Counted from the stretch's first letter, positions 25,518-33,385 are shown. The stretch is DNA of 64,000 bases from Micromonospora sp. NBRC 110009 (GCF_030518795.1 NZ_CP130427.1:1302001-1366000); one strand, 5' to 3'. Made by a program: numbers and translations. The notes: generated by a model from the sequence alone, not told the origin.

Positions 25518-26992
25518 GAACTCCCCCTGGGGACGAAAACGGACAGTTGCCGAAGTGAGCGTAGTCTGCTTCCTACTGGTTGCTCATTGCTGAGCGGTTC
25601 GGATGTTTCGCTCTCCGCTCGGTGGTGGCCCGGGCTGGAGTCCTGGACCGGCAGTCTGGTCCGGTGGCGATCGGTCCTATCCTGCAGGATCTGCTTCACC
25701 CTGAGGTGCGGGGTGCGCAGGGCGATGTCGGGGTCGCTTGCTCGCTGCAGGACGTTGATCGCGGCGTTCACGTCGGCCTGCCACACCACCCCGCACCAGG
25801 TGCAGTGAAACTTGTCCCCGCCGCGTCGGCCGAGCCGGCCGCAGCGGTGACAGGTTTGTGAGGTGTAGGCGGCGTTGACGTGCACGAGCGCAGAACCTCT
25901 GCGCTCCGACACACTTGCCAGCGCCTCCGCGGTGACCCCTTTGGTCCACGCGGCCAAGCGCCGGATGATGTTCTTGCCGAGCTTCTGGCGTCCGGCGAAC
26001 GTCTTGGTGAGGTCTTCGGCGACCACGGTGGCGGCCTTGTCCACGACCCGGTGCACCGCGGTGAAGGTCTCCGTACGCACCCGCGCCCGGTGCCGGGCAG
26101 CCTGCCGGTCCCGCTTCGCGGTGCCGAGGTTGTTGGCCTTGATCCGGTGCGCCTTCGCGTGGTCTCCGCGGAGGGCCGCGGTGTTCGCGATCGAGCGCAG
26201 CTTCGCCCGACGACGGTTACGCTTCTTCAGCCGGTCCGACTCTGCGGTTAGCAACTCACCCAGGCCGCAGCCGTGGCGGTCGCCGTCTGAATCGGTGAGG
26301 GCTTCGGTGTAGCCCTTGTCCACGCCGATCTTCCGGTCGCCGCACGGCCGCTGCGAGGACCGCATCAGCGACGCGTCGATCTGGTAATGCACCTCCACCC
26401 GGCCACCGCGCAGGATCAGCCGCAGCGTGCCCCTCGGAGCCACGGTCGACGACAGCGGGATCTTGACCATGTGGCGGCGTTGCAGGCCCGGGACTGCCAG
26501 CCACAATCGGCCTTGCCGGTCGACGAGGGTGTTGTAGTTGTCGGCGCGCACCACGATCTGTGTATGCGTGCGACTACGGCCACGCTTCCAGTGTTCGCGC
26601 ATTAGCCGAGACAGGAACCGGTCGCCAGCCCAATGGTCCGCCTTCAATGCGTTCAGCATCCGCTTACGCTCCACGGGGTCGTTGGTACGCCGGCCGATGG
26701 CCCGCCGGACTTCGACCTTGGCCGCCGCCAGATTCGCTGCGATGTCGGCCATCGCGTCGCGGACGGTCTCCTTCCACGCATTCGCCAGCACCCCGAACTG
26801 GACGTGCGTGCCGTCAGCCAGCCACCGGTCCCGCACCTGCCGGTCCGTCAGCCCAGACGCGACCCCACTGACCGATCCGTAACGCTGCCACACCTCGCTG
26901 CGCACCCGACCCAATCGGCGAGCCTGCTCTCGCAGCGCTGCGTATTTGCCGGGATTCAGGCCGGCAGAGTAAGCGATACGCGTGACCTTCAC
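25514..26992 (-). CDS. tnpB: TnpB RNA-guided nuclease of an IS200/IS605-type element
   Basis: A 492-residue TnpB. The RuvC-like active site looks intact: D225 in IGVDKGYTEA, E326 in VVAEDLTKTF and D407 in WQADVNAAIN. A four-cysteine zinc finger lies between the last two (C381, C384, C397, C400). TnpB proteins use an omega RNA from the element's right end to cut DNA and help keep the element in place. No TnpA transposase is present, so it is a tnpB-only unit. GTG 26992 overlaps the stop of a small upstream ORF (GTGA). The last 30 or so residues appear to be read-through into host DNA, ending inside the next gene's start. Confidence 0.92.
   Translation of the reverse strand: MKVTRIAYSAGLNPGKYAALREQARRLGRVRSEVWQRYGSVSGVASGLTDRQVRDRWLADGTHVQFGVLANAWKETVRDAMADIAANLAAAKVEVRRAIGRRTNDPVERKRMLNALKADHWAGDRFLSRLMREHWKRGRSRTHTQIVVRADNYNTLVDRQGRLWLAVPGLQRRHMVKIPLSSTVAPRGTLRLILRGGRVEVHYQIDASLMRSSQRPCGDRKIGVDKGYTEALTDSDGDRHGCGLGELLTAESDRLKKRNRRRAKLRSIANTAALRGDHAKAHRIKANNLGTAKRDRQAARHRARVRTETFTAVHRVVDKAATVVAEDLTKTFAGRQKLGKNIIRRLAAWTKGVTAEALASVSERRGSALVHVNAAYTSQTCHRCGRLGRRGGDKFHCTWCGVVWQADVNAAINVLQRASDPDIALRTPHLRVKQILQDRTDRHRTRLPVQDSSPGHHRAESETSEPLSNEQPVGSRLRSLRQLSVFVPRGSS
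25558..25563 (-). promoter_or_regulatory. -10 box TACGCT of the Pro-rich membrane protein gene
   Basis: TACGCT on the minus strand is 40 bases before GTG 25517, which has its own ribosome-binding site. It lies just beyond the proposed right end of the TnpB element, so the host promoter core may have survived insertion. Confidence 0.4.
25572..25610 (-). ncRNA. Probable 3' part of the TnpB omega RNA / right end of the element
   Basis: On the minus strand, inside the 3' end of tnpB, a hairpin GCTCA-GCAA-TGAGC (25595-25582) with a GNRA loop is followed by AACCAGTAGGA. Small hairpins of this kind at the 3' end of tnpB form the omega RNA scaffold, with the guide taken from the DNA just beyond. The precise RNA ends and guide are inferred. 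Confidence 0.45.
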
Positions 26993-27165
26993 CGGTGACC
27001 AGCTCCGGTCGGGTCCAGCAGATCTAGTTCCTCCTCGAAGGGCCGGAACCAGTCCAACCACCACGAGAAGGCATTCATGACCGCCAGCAGATCCTCCACC
27101 CGTTCCAGCCGCGGGTACAACGCCACCCACTCGGCAAAATCACCGATCCGGTAGACGCCACGCAC
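26989..27165 (-). CDS. Small acidic ORF translationally coupled to tnpB
   Basis: A 58-residue ORF immediately upstream of tnpB. It is acidic and aromatic-rich (GVYRIGDFAEWVALYPRLER; NAFSWWLDWFRPFEEELDLL). Its stop codon overlaps the tnpB GTG (GTGA, 26989-26992), the arrangement used for coupled genes elsewhere in this window. GTG 27165 is chosen because TATCGT stands eight bases before it, as before the 34748 gene; TTG 27174 is an alternative. It could be a leader peptide for tnpB translation, a remnant host gene, or a TnpB-associated protein. I do not recognise a family. Confidence 0.5.
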   Translation of the reverse strand: MRGVYRIGDFAEWVALYPRLERVEDLLAVMNAFSWWLDWFRPFEEELDLLDPTGAGHR

Positions 27166-27173
27166 AACAAGCA

Positions 27174-27179
27174 ACGATA
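27174..27179 (-). promoter_or_regulatory. -10 box TATCGT of the small ORF-tnpB unit
   Basis: TATCGT on the minus strand lies in an AT-rich pocket eight bases before GTG 27165, consistent with a leaderless bicistronic transcript. Confidence 0.4.
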
Positions 27180-27264
27180 GACAGGTGTACTGACAAAATC
27201 GACAACGTCACAGCTCCCCGGACACCTGCCGGCCGACGGCCGCGCGTGCGGAAGGATGGACGCC

Positions 27265-28212
27265 ATGCGCATCGTGGTTCTGACCGGCGGGATCGGGGGC
27301 GCCCGGTTCCTGCTCGGCGTCCGGGCGTACGCCCGGGAGGTGGGGGCCGAGGTGACCGCCGTGGTCAACGTCGGCGACGATCTGCTGCTGCACGGGCTGA
27401 AGGTCTGCCCCGACCTGGACAGCGTGATGTACACGCTGGGCGGCGGCGCCGACCGGGAGCGAGGCTGGGGTCGAGTCGGCGAGAGCTGGACGGTCAAGTC
27501 CGAGCTGGCCGCGTACGGCGCCGAGCCGACCTGGTTCGGGCTGGGCGACAAGGACATCGCCACCCACCTGGTGCGGACGACCATGCTCAACGCCGGCTAC
27601 CCGCTCTCCCAGGTGACCGAGGCGCTCGCCACCCGCTGGCAGCCCGGCGTACGCCTGCTCCCGGCGACCGACGACCGGCTGGAGACGCATGTGGTGGTCG
27701 ACCTGGACGGCGGCCAGCGGGCCATCCACTTCCAGGAGTGGTGGGTGCGCTACCGGGCGGAGCTTCCGACGCACCGGTTCGTCTTCGTGGGCGCGGAGAC
27801 GGCGAAGCCGGCGCCGGGCGTGCTGGAGGCGATCGGCTCGGCCGACGTGGTGCTGATCGCGCCGAGCAACCCGGTGGTGAGCATCGCCCCGATCCTGGCC
27901 GTGCCCGGGCTGCGGGACGCGGTCGCCGACGGCCGGGCTCCGGTGGTCGGGGTGTCGCCGATCATCGGCGGCGCGCCGGTCCGCGGCATGGCCGACCGGT
28001 GTCTCGCCGTGGTCGGCGCGGAGTGCAGCGCGGCCGGGGTGGGCGGGCTCTACGGTGCCCGGTCGGCCGGCGGTCTGCTCGACGGCTGGCTGGTCGCGCC
28101 CGAGGACGAGGGGACGCTGGTGCCGGAGGTGATCGTGCGGTCGGTGCCGCTGCGCATGACGGACGAGACGGCCACGGCGACGATGGTCCGGGCCGCATTG
28201 GAGCTGGTGTGA
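27265..28212 (+). CDS. fbiA: 2-phospho-L-lactate (phosphoenolpyruvyl) transferase FbiA/CofD
   Basis: A 315-residue enzyme that joins the phospho-lactyl or phosphoenolpyruvyl group from its guanosine diphosphate carrier to FO, giving F420-0 or dehydro-F420-0. The N-terminal nucleotide loop is MRIVVLTGGIGGARFLLGVR, followed by NVGDDLLLHGLKVCPDLDSV and, later, APSNPVVSIAPIL and SPIIGGAPVRGMAD, all CofD landmarks. ATG 27265 is preferred over ATG 27256 because GAAGG lies at a suitable distance. Its stop overlaps the fbiB GTG by four bases. Confidence 0.95.
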   Translation: MRIVVLTGGIGGARFLLGVRAYAREVGAEVTAVVNVGDDLLLHGLKVCPDLDSVMYTLGGGADRERGWGRVGESWTVKSELAAYGAEPTWFGLGDKDIATHLVRTTMLNAGYPLSQVTEALATRWQPGVRLLPATDDRLETHVVVDLDGGQRAIHFQEWWVRYRAELPTHRFVFVGAETAKPAPGVLEAIGSADVVLIAPSNPVVSIAPILAVPGLRDAVADGRAPVVGVSPIIGGAPVRGMADRCLAVVGAECSAAGVGGLYGARSAGGLLDGWLVAPEDEGTLVPEVIVRSVPLRMTDETATATMVRAALELV

Positions 28213-29297
28213 GGCTGGAGATCCTGCCGGTGCCGGGCATCGGCGACGTGACCGAGGGCGATGACCTGGCGGCGCTGATCGCCACCGCGGCGCCATGGCT
28301 GCGCGACGGCGACGTGCTGGTGGTGACCAGCAAGATCGTGTCGAAGGCGGAGGGTCGGCTGGTCGACGTGCCGGCGGACGGGCCGGAGCGGCTCGCCGCC
28401 CGGGACGAGGTGCTGGCCGGGGAGACGGTCCGGGTGGTGGCCACCCGCGGCGCCACCCGGATCGTGCAGACCCACCACGGCTTCGTGATGGCCTCCGCCG
28501 GCATCGACGCCTCGAATGTGGACAAGACCCGCCTGGTGCTGCTGCCGAAGGACCCGGACGCGTCCGCCCGGGCGCTGCGGGCCGCCCTGCGCGACCGCTA
28601 CCACGTGGACGTCGCGGTGATCATCAGCGACACCATGGGCCGCCCCTGGCGCAACGGCCTGACCGACGTGGCGCTCGGGGTGGCCGGGATGCCGGCGATC
28701 CGCGACCATCGCGGCGAGATCGACCCGTACGGCAACGAGCTTCAGCTGACCCAGATGGCGGTGGTCGACGAGCTGGCCGGCGCCGGTGAGCTGATCAAGG
28801 GCAAGTGCGACCAGGTACCGGTCGCGGTCGTGCGGGGTTACCTGGGTGTGCCGCCGGACGACGAGGGCGAGGGGGCCCGGGCGCTGGTTCGGGACGCCAC
28901 GATGGACCTCTTCTCGTTGGGCACCGCCGAGGCGAGGGCGGCCGGGCTCCGGGAGGCCGCCACCCTGCCCGACGGCCCCGGCCCGACGCCGGCCGACCCT
29001 GCCGCCGTCGACCGGGCGATCGCCGCGGTCGCCGAGGTGATCGCGCCCGGCACCGCTTTCCTCCACGTCACCGACGACGAGGTACGTGCCGGTCTGGTCG
29101 CCGGCGTGCCCGGCTGGCCCGCGCACGCCAGCGCTCTCGTGCTGGGCGCCCCGCCGACCCCGGTCGACCAGGCGGACCTGGTGAGGTTCGGCGCAGACCT
29201 GCAGCGACTGCGGACCGCGCTGGCCGCCGAGGGCGTCTCCTCCGCGTTGCTGCCACCCCCCACCGGCAGCACCGCCAGCGCCGCCCTGGCCATCTGA
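28209..29297 (+). CDS. fbiB: Coenzyme F420-0:L-glutamate ligase, short form
   Basis: A 362-residue protein. Residues 1-245 are a complete CofE-type ligase that adds glutamates to F420-0 (VLVVTSKIVSKAEGRLVDV; DTMGRPWRNGLTDVALGVAG; ELIKGKCDQVPVAVVRGYLG). Mycobacterial FbiB is about 448 residues because a C-terminal FMN-dependent nitroreductase domain reduces dehydro-F420-0. Here only about 115 residues follow the ligase; they keep a faint nitroreductase-like end (FGADLQRLRTALAAEGVSSA) but no FMN-binding arginine motif is seen. Reduction of the dehydro intermediate may therefore need another enzyme. GTG 28209 overlaps the fbiA stop. Confidence 0.92.
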   Translation: MRLEILPVPGIGDVTEGDDLAALIATAAPWLRDGDVLVVTSKIVSKAEGRLVDVPADGPERLAARDEVLAGETVRVVATRGATRIVQTHHGFVMASAGIDASNVDKTRLVLLPKDPDASARALRAALRDRYHVDVAVIISDTMGRPWRNGLTDVALGVAGMPAIRDHRGEIDPYGNELQLTQMAVVDELAGAGELIKGKCDQVPVAVVRGYLGVPPDDEGEGARALVRDATMDLFSLGTAEARAAGLREAATLPDGPGPTPADPAAVDRAIAAVAEVIAPGTAFLHVTDDEVRAGLVAGVPGWPAHASALVLGAPPTPVDQADLVRFGADLQRLRTALAAEGVSSALLPPPTGSTASAALAI

Positions 29298-29306
29298 CCG
29301 AGGCGC

Positions 29307-29340
29307 CTCTTTCGGGGAATCTGCGCGGATCTTGGCGGCG
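29307..29340. repeat. Degenerate partner of the 24556-24591 sequence
   Basis: CTCTTTCGGGGAATCTG and the following TTGGCGGCG align with CTCTTTCCGTGAATCTG and TTGGCGCCG that flank the palindrome at 24521-24566. It lacks the matching left arm. It lies between the convergent fbiB and regulator genes and may be a decayed copy of a dispersed intergenic element. Confidence 0.4.
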
Positions 29341-29354
29341 TGGCGGGCGGGCGG

Positions 29355-30356
29355 TCAGGCGTCGAGGACGGCGCGGCCGAGCGGGGTCAGGGTGTGCAGC
29401 ACGGTGTTGCGGTCCCGGTGGCTGACCAGCAGCCCGGCGTTGCGCAGCACGCTGGTGTGCTGGCTGGCCGCGGCGGGCGAGATGCCCAGCCGGCGGGCCA
29501 TCTCCCCCGTGGTGCAGCCGTCGTCGGCGGCGACCAGCACGGCGGCCCGGGTGCGGCCGAGCAGGGCGGCGAGGGCCTCCCGGGCGGCGTCCGGATCGCC
29601 GGCGGCGGCGGAACCGGGCCCGGGCGCGAGCCCACCGAGCCGGTCCACCGGGTAGACCAGCACCGGGGGCAGCGTGGGGTCGAGGAGCGCGACCGGGATG
29701 CGCGCGCAGAAGAAGGACGGCACCAGCAGCAGGCCCCGGCCGTCCAGGTGCAGCTCACGGGTGTCCGGGTAGTCGAGCACCTCGAGCACCCCGTCCGCCC
29801 ACCGCATGCCCGGACGGAGGCTGGCGAGCAGCCCCTCGGGCCCGTCGGCGAGCATGGCCCGGGCCCGCCGCGCCCGGTCCGCCTCCACCGCCGCCTGGAT
29901 GCGGGACCAGTACGGGGTGATGGCGAACGCCTGGTAGTGCGTCATGGAGTCGGTGAGGTGGCGCAGCACCTCGGGCTCGCCCCGGGCCAGCCCGGCGGCC
30001 GAAGCGGGCAGAGTGTTCTCCTCGGCGAGCACGGTCAGATCACGGCGGAGCAGGTCGACCGGGGTGCCGCGGACGGCCTCCAGCCCCGCCTGGAAACCCT
30101 CGCGGCTGGCGTACGGGGTGAGGAAGTCGGGGAAGTAGCCGCGCGGCGGGTTGAGGGCGAAGAGCAGCCGGAAGCGTTCGGTGCCGCTGTCGGTCTGCAG
30201 GGTGCGGGCCACGGCGCGGCGCCATTCGAGGAGCAGCGGCTCAGGCCCGCGGCCCTGGAGCAGGTGCAGGCTGAGGACCATTTCCCAGACCGGGTCCGCG
30301 GCGGGTGCCACCCTGGTCCGCAGGATGTCCTCGCTCGAGAAGTAGATCTTCAGCAT
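29355..30356 (-). CDS. ArsR-type winged-helix transcriptional regulator with large N-terminal domain
   Basis: A 333-residue protein. The last 90 residues are an ArsR-like winged helix (LGRTRAAVLVAADDGCTTGE, MARRLGISPAAASQHTSVLR, NAGLLVSHRDRNTVLHTLTP). The first 240 residues resemble the N-terminal domain of actinobacterial regulators that start MLKIYFSSEDILRTRVAPAA; this domain probably senses an unknown signal or mediates dimerisation. No regulated gene is obvious nearby. The start has a modest GGGAG sequence upstream. It is convergent with fbiB and separated from the next leftward gene by 263 bases. Confidence 0.85.
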   Translation of the reverse strand: MLKIYFSSEDILRTRVAPAADPVWEMVLSLHLLQGRGPEPLLLEWRRAVARTLQTDSGTERFRLLFALNPPRGYFPDFLTPYASREGFQAGLEAVRGTPVDLLRRDLTVLAEENTLPASAAGLARGEPEVLRHLTDSMTHYQAFAITPYWSRIQAAVEADRARRARAMLADGPEGLLASLRPGMRWADGVLEVLDYPDTRELHLDGRGLLLVPSFFCARIPVALLDPTLPPVLVYPVDRLGGLAPGPGSAAAGDPDAAREALAALLGRTRAAVLVAADDGCTTGEMARRLGISPAAASQHTSVLRNAGLLVSHRDRNTVLHTLTPLGRAVLDA

Positions 30357-30619
30357 GGAGAGCGCTCCCGGGGCGGGCAGAGGGAGCGCCCGCCACCACC
30401 GGCACTCTACCCGCTGGAACAAATCTCCATCTTTAAGCGTGGACTGAAAAACCTCGACGGCGAGCGGGCCGGCTGGGCAGACTGCCCTTGCCCGCCCGGC
30501 CGGAGGTGTCCCACCGACGACCACCGGGGGGTTGGGGGACGGGCGACCGGGCGGCACCACGAGGGTCTGCGGCGACACTCCGCAGAGGTGCCATCCGGTC
30601 GTCCACCCCGTCCCGCCGC

Positions 30620-31657
30620 TCAGGCGACCCAGAGCGCCACCCGGTGGTCCTCGTCCGTGACGTAGTAACCGGACCCGTCCAGCTCCGCCAGCCCCTCCAC
30701 GTGATGGAACGGGGCCAGGTCGGCCACCAGCTTCCCCGCCACCCGGGCGTCCGGGCCGGCCTCCCACCGGAACGCGACGTGCCGGGAGGTCACCTCGCCA
30801 CCGTGCGGATGGTCGTCCAGCAGCACCGAGCCCTTGCCGAGCGCGTCGATCGAGCCGACCACCGCCGCGTACCCGCCGTCGGCGGTGGGGGTGACGGCCC
30901 GGAAGCCGGTCAGCGCGCCCGGCGGGGTCACCCCGGTCAGCGCGTACGCCCCGACGGCGCGGGGCCAGCCCGGGACGGCGGCGAACATCTCCGCCACCCC
31001 GGCCAGCTCGACCAGGATCGGCTCGCCCTCGGCGGTGACCGGGAAGCGCAGCCCGAGCAGCACGGTCCCGGCGGGCGTGAACGCCGCCGCCTCGACGTTG
31101 ATCGGCAGGTCGTCCGCCGCCAGCCGGCTCACCCAGCGCTTCGCCTGGGCGGCGCCCCGGGCCACGGTCTCCACGATGAACCGCTCCCGGACCCGGTCTC
31201 CCGGAGGCAGCGGGGTGAACGGCGCCGCCGCGAGCGCGTCGTTGACCGCCCGGTGCAGCCGGAACCGGTTGCGCACCACGTGCACCGGCAGCACCCCGGC
31301 GGCGGCGTCCGCCTCGCGGAACCGGGCCACGAACGCGCGGCGGGGCCGCAGCGGGCCCGCCTTCGAGCCGAAGTGCGAACCGAAGACGTACACCCAGCCG
31401 TCGTGGTGGGCGAGCGCCTCGCCGTCCTCGGTGCGGCCGTTCTCCCGGCCGGCGTCGGCCGCCACGTGGTGCGCCACCCACTCGCCGTCGTCCCGCTCCA
31501 GCAGCAGGGCCAGGCAGCGTTCCACCGGGCCCTCGTCCAGCACGGTCCAGAAGCCCCGGCGGGCACCGTGGGCGCGCAGCAGCGCCCGGGACCGCACCGG
31601 CAACAGGTCGCTGGCCTCGTTGCCGGCCACGACGAACTCCACGAGTCGCAGGGTCAC
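30620..31657 (-). CDS. Conserved hypothetical protein, possible beta-propeller-like
   Basis: A 345-residue soluble protein without signal peptide. Recurrent short strand-like segments (GWVYVFGSHFGSKAGPLRPR; PINVEAAAFTPAGTVLLGLR; HHVEGLAELDGSGYYVTDED) suggest repeated blades as in a propeller, but I do not recognise the family with certainty. GTG 31657 follows TACCCT by six bases and no ribosome-binding site is visible, so the mRNA is probably leaderless. It diverges from the NUDIX gene, which has the same promoter arrangement 40 bases away. The longer frame upstream of this start is antisense to that gene and is not coding. Confidence 0.78.
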   Translation of the reverse strand: MTLRLVEFVVAGNEASDLLPVRSRALLRAHGARRGFWTVLDEGPVERCLALLLERDDGEWVAHHVAADAGRENGRTEDGEALAHHDGWVYVFGSHFGSKAGPLRPRRAFVARFREADAAAGVLPVHVVRNRFRLHRAVNDALAAAPFTPLPPGDRVRERFIVETVARGAAQAKRWVSRLAADDLPINVEAAAFTPAGTVLLGLRFPVTAEGEPILVELAGVAEMFAAVPGWPRAVGAYALTGVTPPGALTGFRAVTPTADGGYAAVVGSIDALGKGSVLLDDHPHGGEVTSRHVAFRWEAGPDARVAGKLVADLAPFHHVEGLAELDGSGYYVTDEDHRVALWVA

Positions 31658-31663
31658 GCGGCC

Positions 31664-31669
31664 AGGGTA
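31664..31669 (-). promoter_or_regulatory. -10 box TACCCT of the 30620-31657 gene
   Basis: TACCCT on the minus strand ends six bases before GTG 31657, the leaderless arrangement. Confidence 0.5.
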
Positions 31670-31684
31670 CGAAGGCACCGCTCG

Positions 31685-31690
31685 TAGAGT
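31685..31690 (+). promoter_or_regulatory. -10 box TAGAGT of the NUDIX gene
   Basis: TAGAGT ends six bases before GTG 31697 and no ribosome-binding site is present, indicating a leaderless transcript diverging from the neighbour. Confidence 0.5.
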
Positions 31691-31696
31691 GTCCGG

Positions 31697-32272
31697 GTGC
31701 ACACCGACCTCCGGACGTACGCCGACCTGCACGCCGACGCCACCGCGGTGCTGAGCCGCTGGACGGCGACCAGCCCGGCCGCCGCCGCGAACCGGGACCG
31801 GACCCTGGAGCTGCTGGCGGCCGGGCCGGTGGCGATGAGCCGCGAGCACCTCCCCGGGCACGTCACCGCCAGCGCGCTGGTGCTCGACGCCGCCGGCGAG
31901 CGGGTGCTGCTGTGCCTGCACGGCAAGTTCCGCAAGTGGGTGCAGCTCGGCGGCCACTGCGAGCCCGGCGACCGCACCCTGGCCGCCGCCGCGCTGCGCG
32001 AGGCCGCCGAGGAGTCCGGGATCGGCGGGCTGGTGGTCGACCCGACCCCGATCGACGTGGACATCCACCCGGTCACCTGCCAGGGTGGCTCGCTGCACTA
32101 CGACGTCCGATTCGTCGTGCTCGCCCCGGCGGGGGCGATCGAACGGGTCAGCGACGAGTCCGAGGCGCTGGGCTGGTTCCCGCCGGACCGGCTGCCCGAG
32201 CCGCTGGCCGACGGGACCGTCCAGCTGGTCGCGCCGGCCCGGGCCGCGCTGGCCCGCCGGGCCGCCCGCTGA
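31697..32272 (+). CDS. NUDIX hydrolase
   Basis: A 191-residue NUDIX enzyme hydrolysing a nucleoside-diphosphate-linked compound. The Nudix box is recognisable (GGHCEPGDRTLAAAALREAA followed by EESGI), with the catalytic REAAEESG intact, but the usual first glutamate is aspartate and one extra residue separates it from the RE pair; this looks like a subfamily feature. The preceding VLLCLHGKFRKWVQLGGHCE strand is typical. Substrate is unknown. The gene's end lies inside a strong hairpin shared with the convergent manC gene. Confidence 0.9.
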   Translation: MHTDLRTYADLHADATAVLSRWTATSPAAAANRDRTLELLAAGPVAMSREHLPGHVTASALVLDAAGERVLLCLHGKFRKWVQLGGHCEPGDRTLAAAALREAAEESGIGGLVVDPTPIDVDIHPVTCQGGSLHYDVRFVVLAPAGAIERVSDESEALGWFPPDRLPEPLADGTVQLVAPARAALARRAAR

Positions 32273-32291
32273 CCGGGCGGCCCGGCGGGCC
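32251..32291. terminator. Bidirectional hairpin overlapping the NUDIX stop codon
   Basis: A perfect 18-bp GC stem (32251-32268 with 32274-32291) has a five-base loop CTGAC that contains the NUDIX stop codon. It ends three bases before the stop of the convergent manC gene. It probably terminates both transcripts. Confidence 0.75.
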
Positions 32292-32293
32292 AG

Positions 32294-33385
32294 TCAGACC
32301 AGGCCCTCCTCGCCGCGCTCCTTGAGCTCGTCGACCAGCTTCTTCACGTCCTGCGCCCGGTCCCGCGGGCAGACCAGCAGCGCGTCCGGGGTGTCCACCA
32401 CGATCAGGTCGCGTACGCCGAGGGCGGCCACCAGCCGGCCCGACTGCGGCACCACCACCAGGCCGGCGGTGTCCCGCAGCAGCACGCCCGGCTTGGCGTC
32501 GGTGCCCAGCACCACGTTGCCGTCGGCGTCGGCGGGCAGCACCTCGCCGAGGGTGTGGAAGTCGCCGACGTCGTTCCAGCCGAAGTCGCCCGGCACGGTC
32601 GCCACCCGGCCGGCGGTCGCCGCGCCCTCCATCACCGCGTAGTCGACGGAGATCTTCGGCAGGGTCGGCCAGACGGTCCCCAGCACGTCGTCCTGCTCGG
32701 GGGTGCCCCACGCCGCCGCGATCGCGGTGATCCCCGCGTGCATCGCCGGTTGCTGCCGGGCCAGCTCGGCGAGGAAGACGTCCACCCGCCAGACGAACAT
32801 GCTGGCGTTCCAGAGGTGCCGGCCGGAGCGGACGTAGACCTCGGCCACCTCGGCGGCCGGCTTCTCCTTGAACTCGGTCACCGGGCGCAGCGGGCCGTCG
32901 CCCACCGGCTCGCCGGTCTCCAGGTAGCCGTAGCCGGTCTCGGGCCGGGTCGGGGTGATGCCCACCGTCATCAGCAGCCCCTGCTCGGCGCCCCGGATCG
33001 CCTGGCGGACCACCTCGGCCCAGCGGGCCGGGTCACCGATCAGGTGGTCGGCGGCGAACGAGCCCATCACCGCCGCGGGATCGCGCTCCGCGATCACCGC
33101 GGCGGCCAGCGCGATGGCCGCGCAGGAGTCCCGGGGCGAGGGCTCGACCAGGATGTTCTCCTCCGGCAGGCCAGCCAGTTGCCGGGCCACCGCCGCGACG
33201 TGCGCGGCCCCGGTGACCACCAGCGTGCGCTCGGGCGTGGTCAGCGGCGACAGCCGGTCCACCGTCGCCTGCAACAGCGAGGCCGGGGTGCCGGTCAGCG
33301 GGTGGAGGAACTTGGGATGGCCGGCACGGGACAGCGGCCACAACCGGGTGCCACTGCCGCCCGCCGGGATGACGGCGTAGAACAT
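32294..33385 (-). CDS. manC: Mannose-1-phosphate guanylyltransferase
   Basis: A 363-residue nucleotidyltransferase making GDP-mannose from mannose 1-phosphate and GTP, used for mannosylated glycolipids, glycans and glycoproteins. The N-terminal signature is FYAVIPAGGSGTRLWPLSRA, followed by HPKFLHPLTG and the product-binding segment KPAAEVAEVYVRSGRHLWNA. The homologous actinobacterial gene is called manB or manC. It lies in the whiB-fbiAB neighbourhood just as Rv3264c does in mycobacteria. ATG 33385 gives the canonical N-terminus; GTG 33391 is possible. Confidence 0.92.
   Translation of the reverse strand: MFYAVIPAGGSGTRLWPLSRAGHPKFLHPLTGTPASLLQATVDRLSPLTTPERTLVVTGAAHVAAVARQLAGLPEENILVEPSPRDSCAAIALAAAVIAERDPAAVMGSFAADHLIGDPARWAEVVRQAIRGAEQGLLMTVGITPTRPETGYGYLETGEPVGDGPLRPVTEFKEKPAAEVAEVYVRSGRHLWNASMFVWRVDVFLAELARQQPAMHAGITAIAAAWGTPEQDDVLGTVWPTLPKISVDYAVMEGAATAGRVATVPGDFGWNDVGDFHTLGEVLPADADGNVVLGTDAKPGVLLRDTAGLVVVPQSGRLVAALGVRDLIVVDTPDALLVCPRDRAQDVKKLVDELKERGEEGLV

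Noticed and set aside
25514..26992. Possible Cas12-type CRISPR effector
   Set aside because: Length, zinc finger and RuvC arrangement fit TnpB; no CRISPR repeats or cas genes are present.
27208..28296. 362-residue minus-strand frame opposite fbiA
   Set aside because: Antisense shadow; fbiA on the plus strand has all CofD motifs and is coupled to fbiB.
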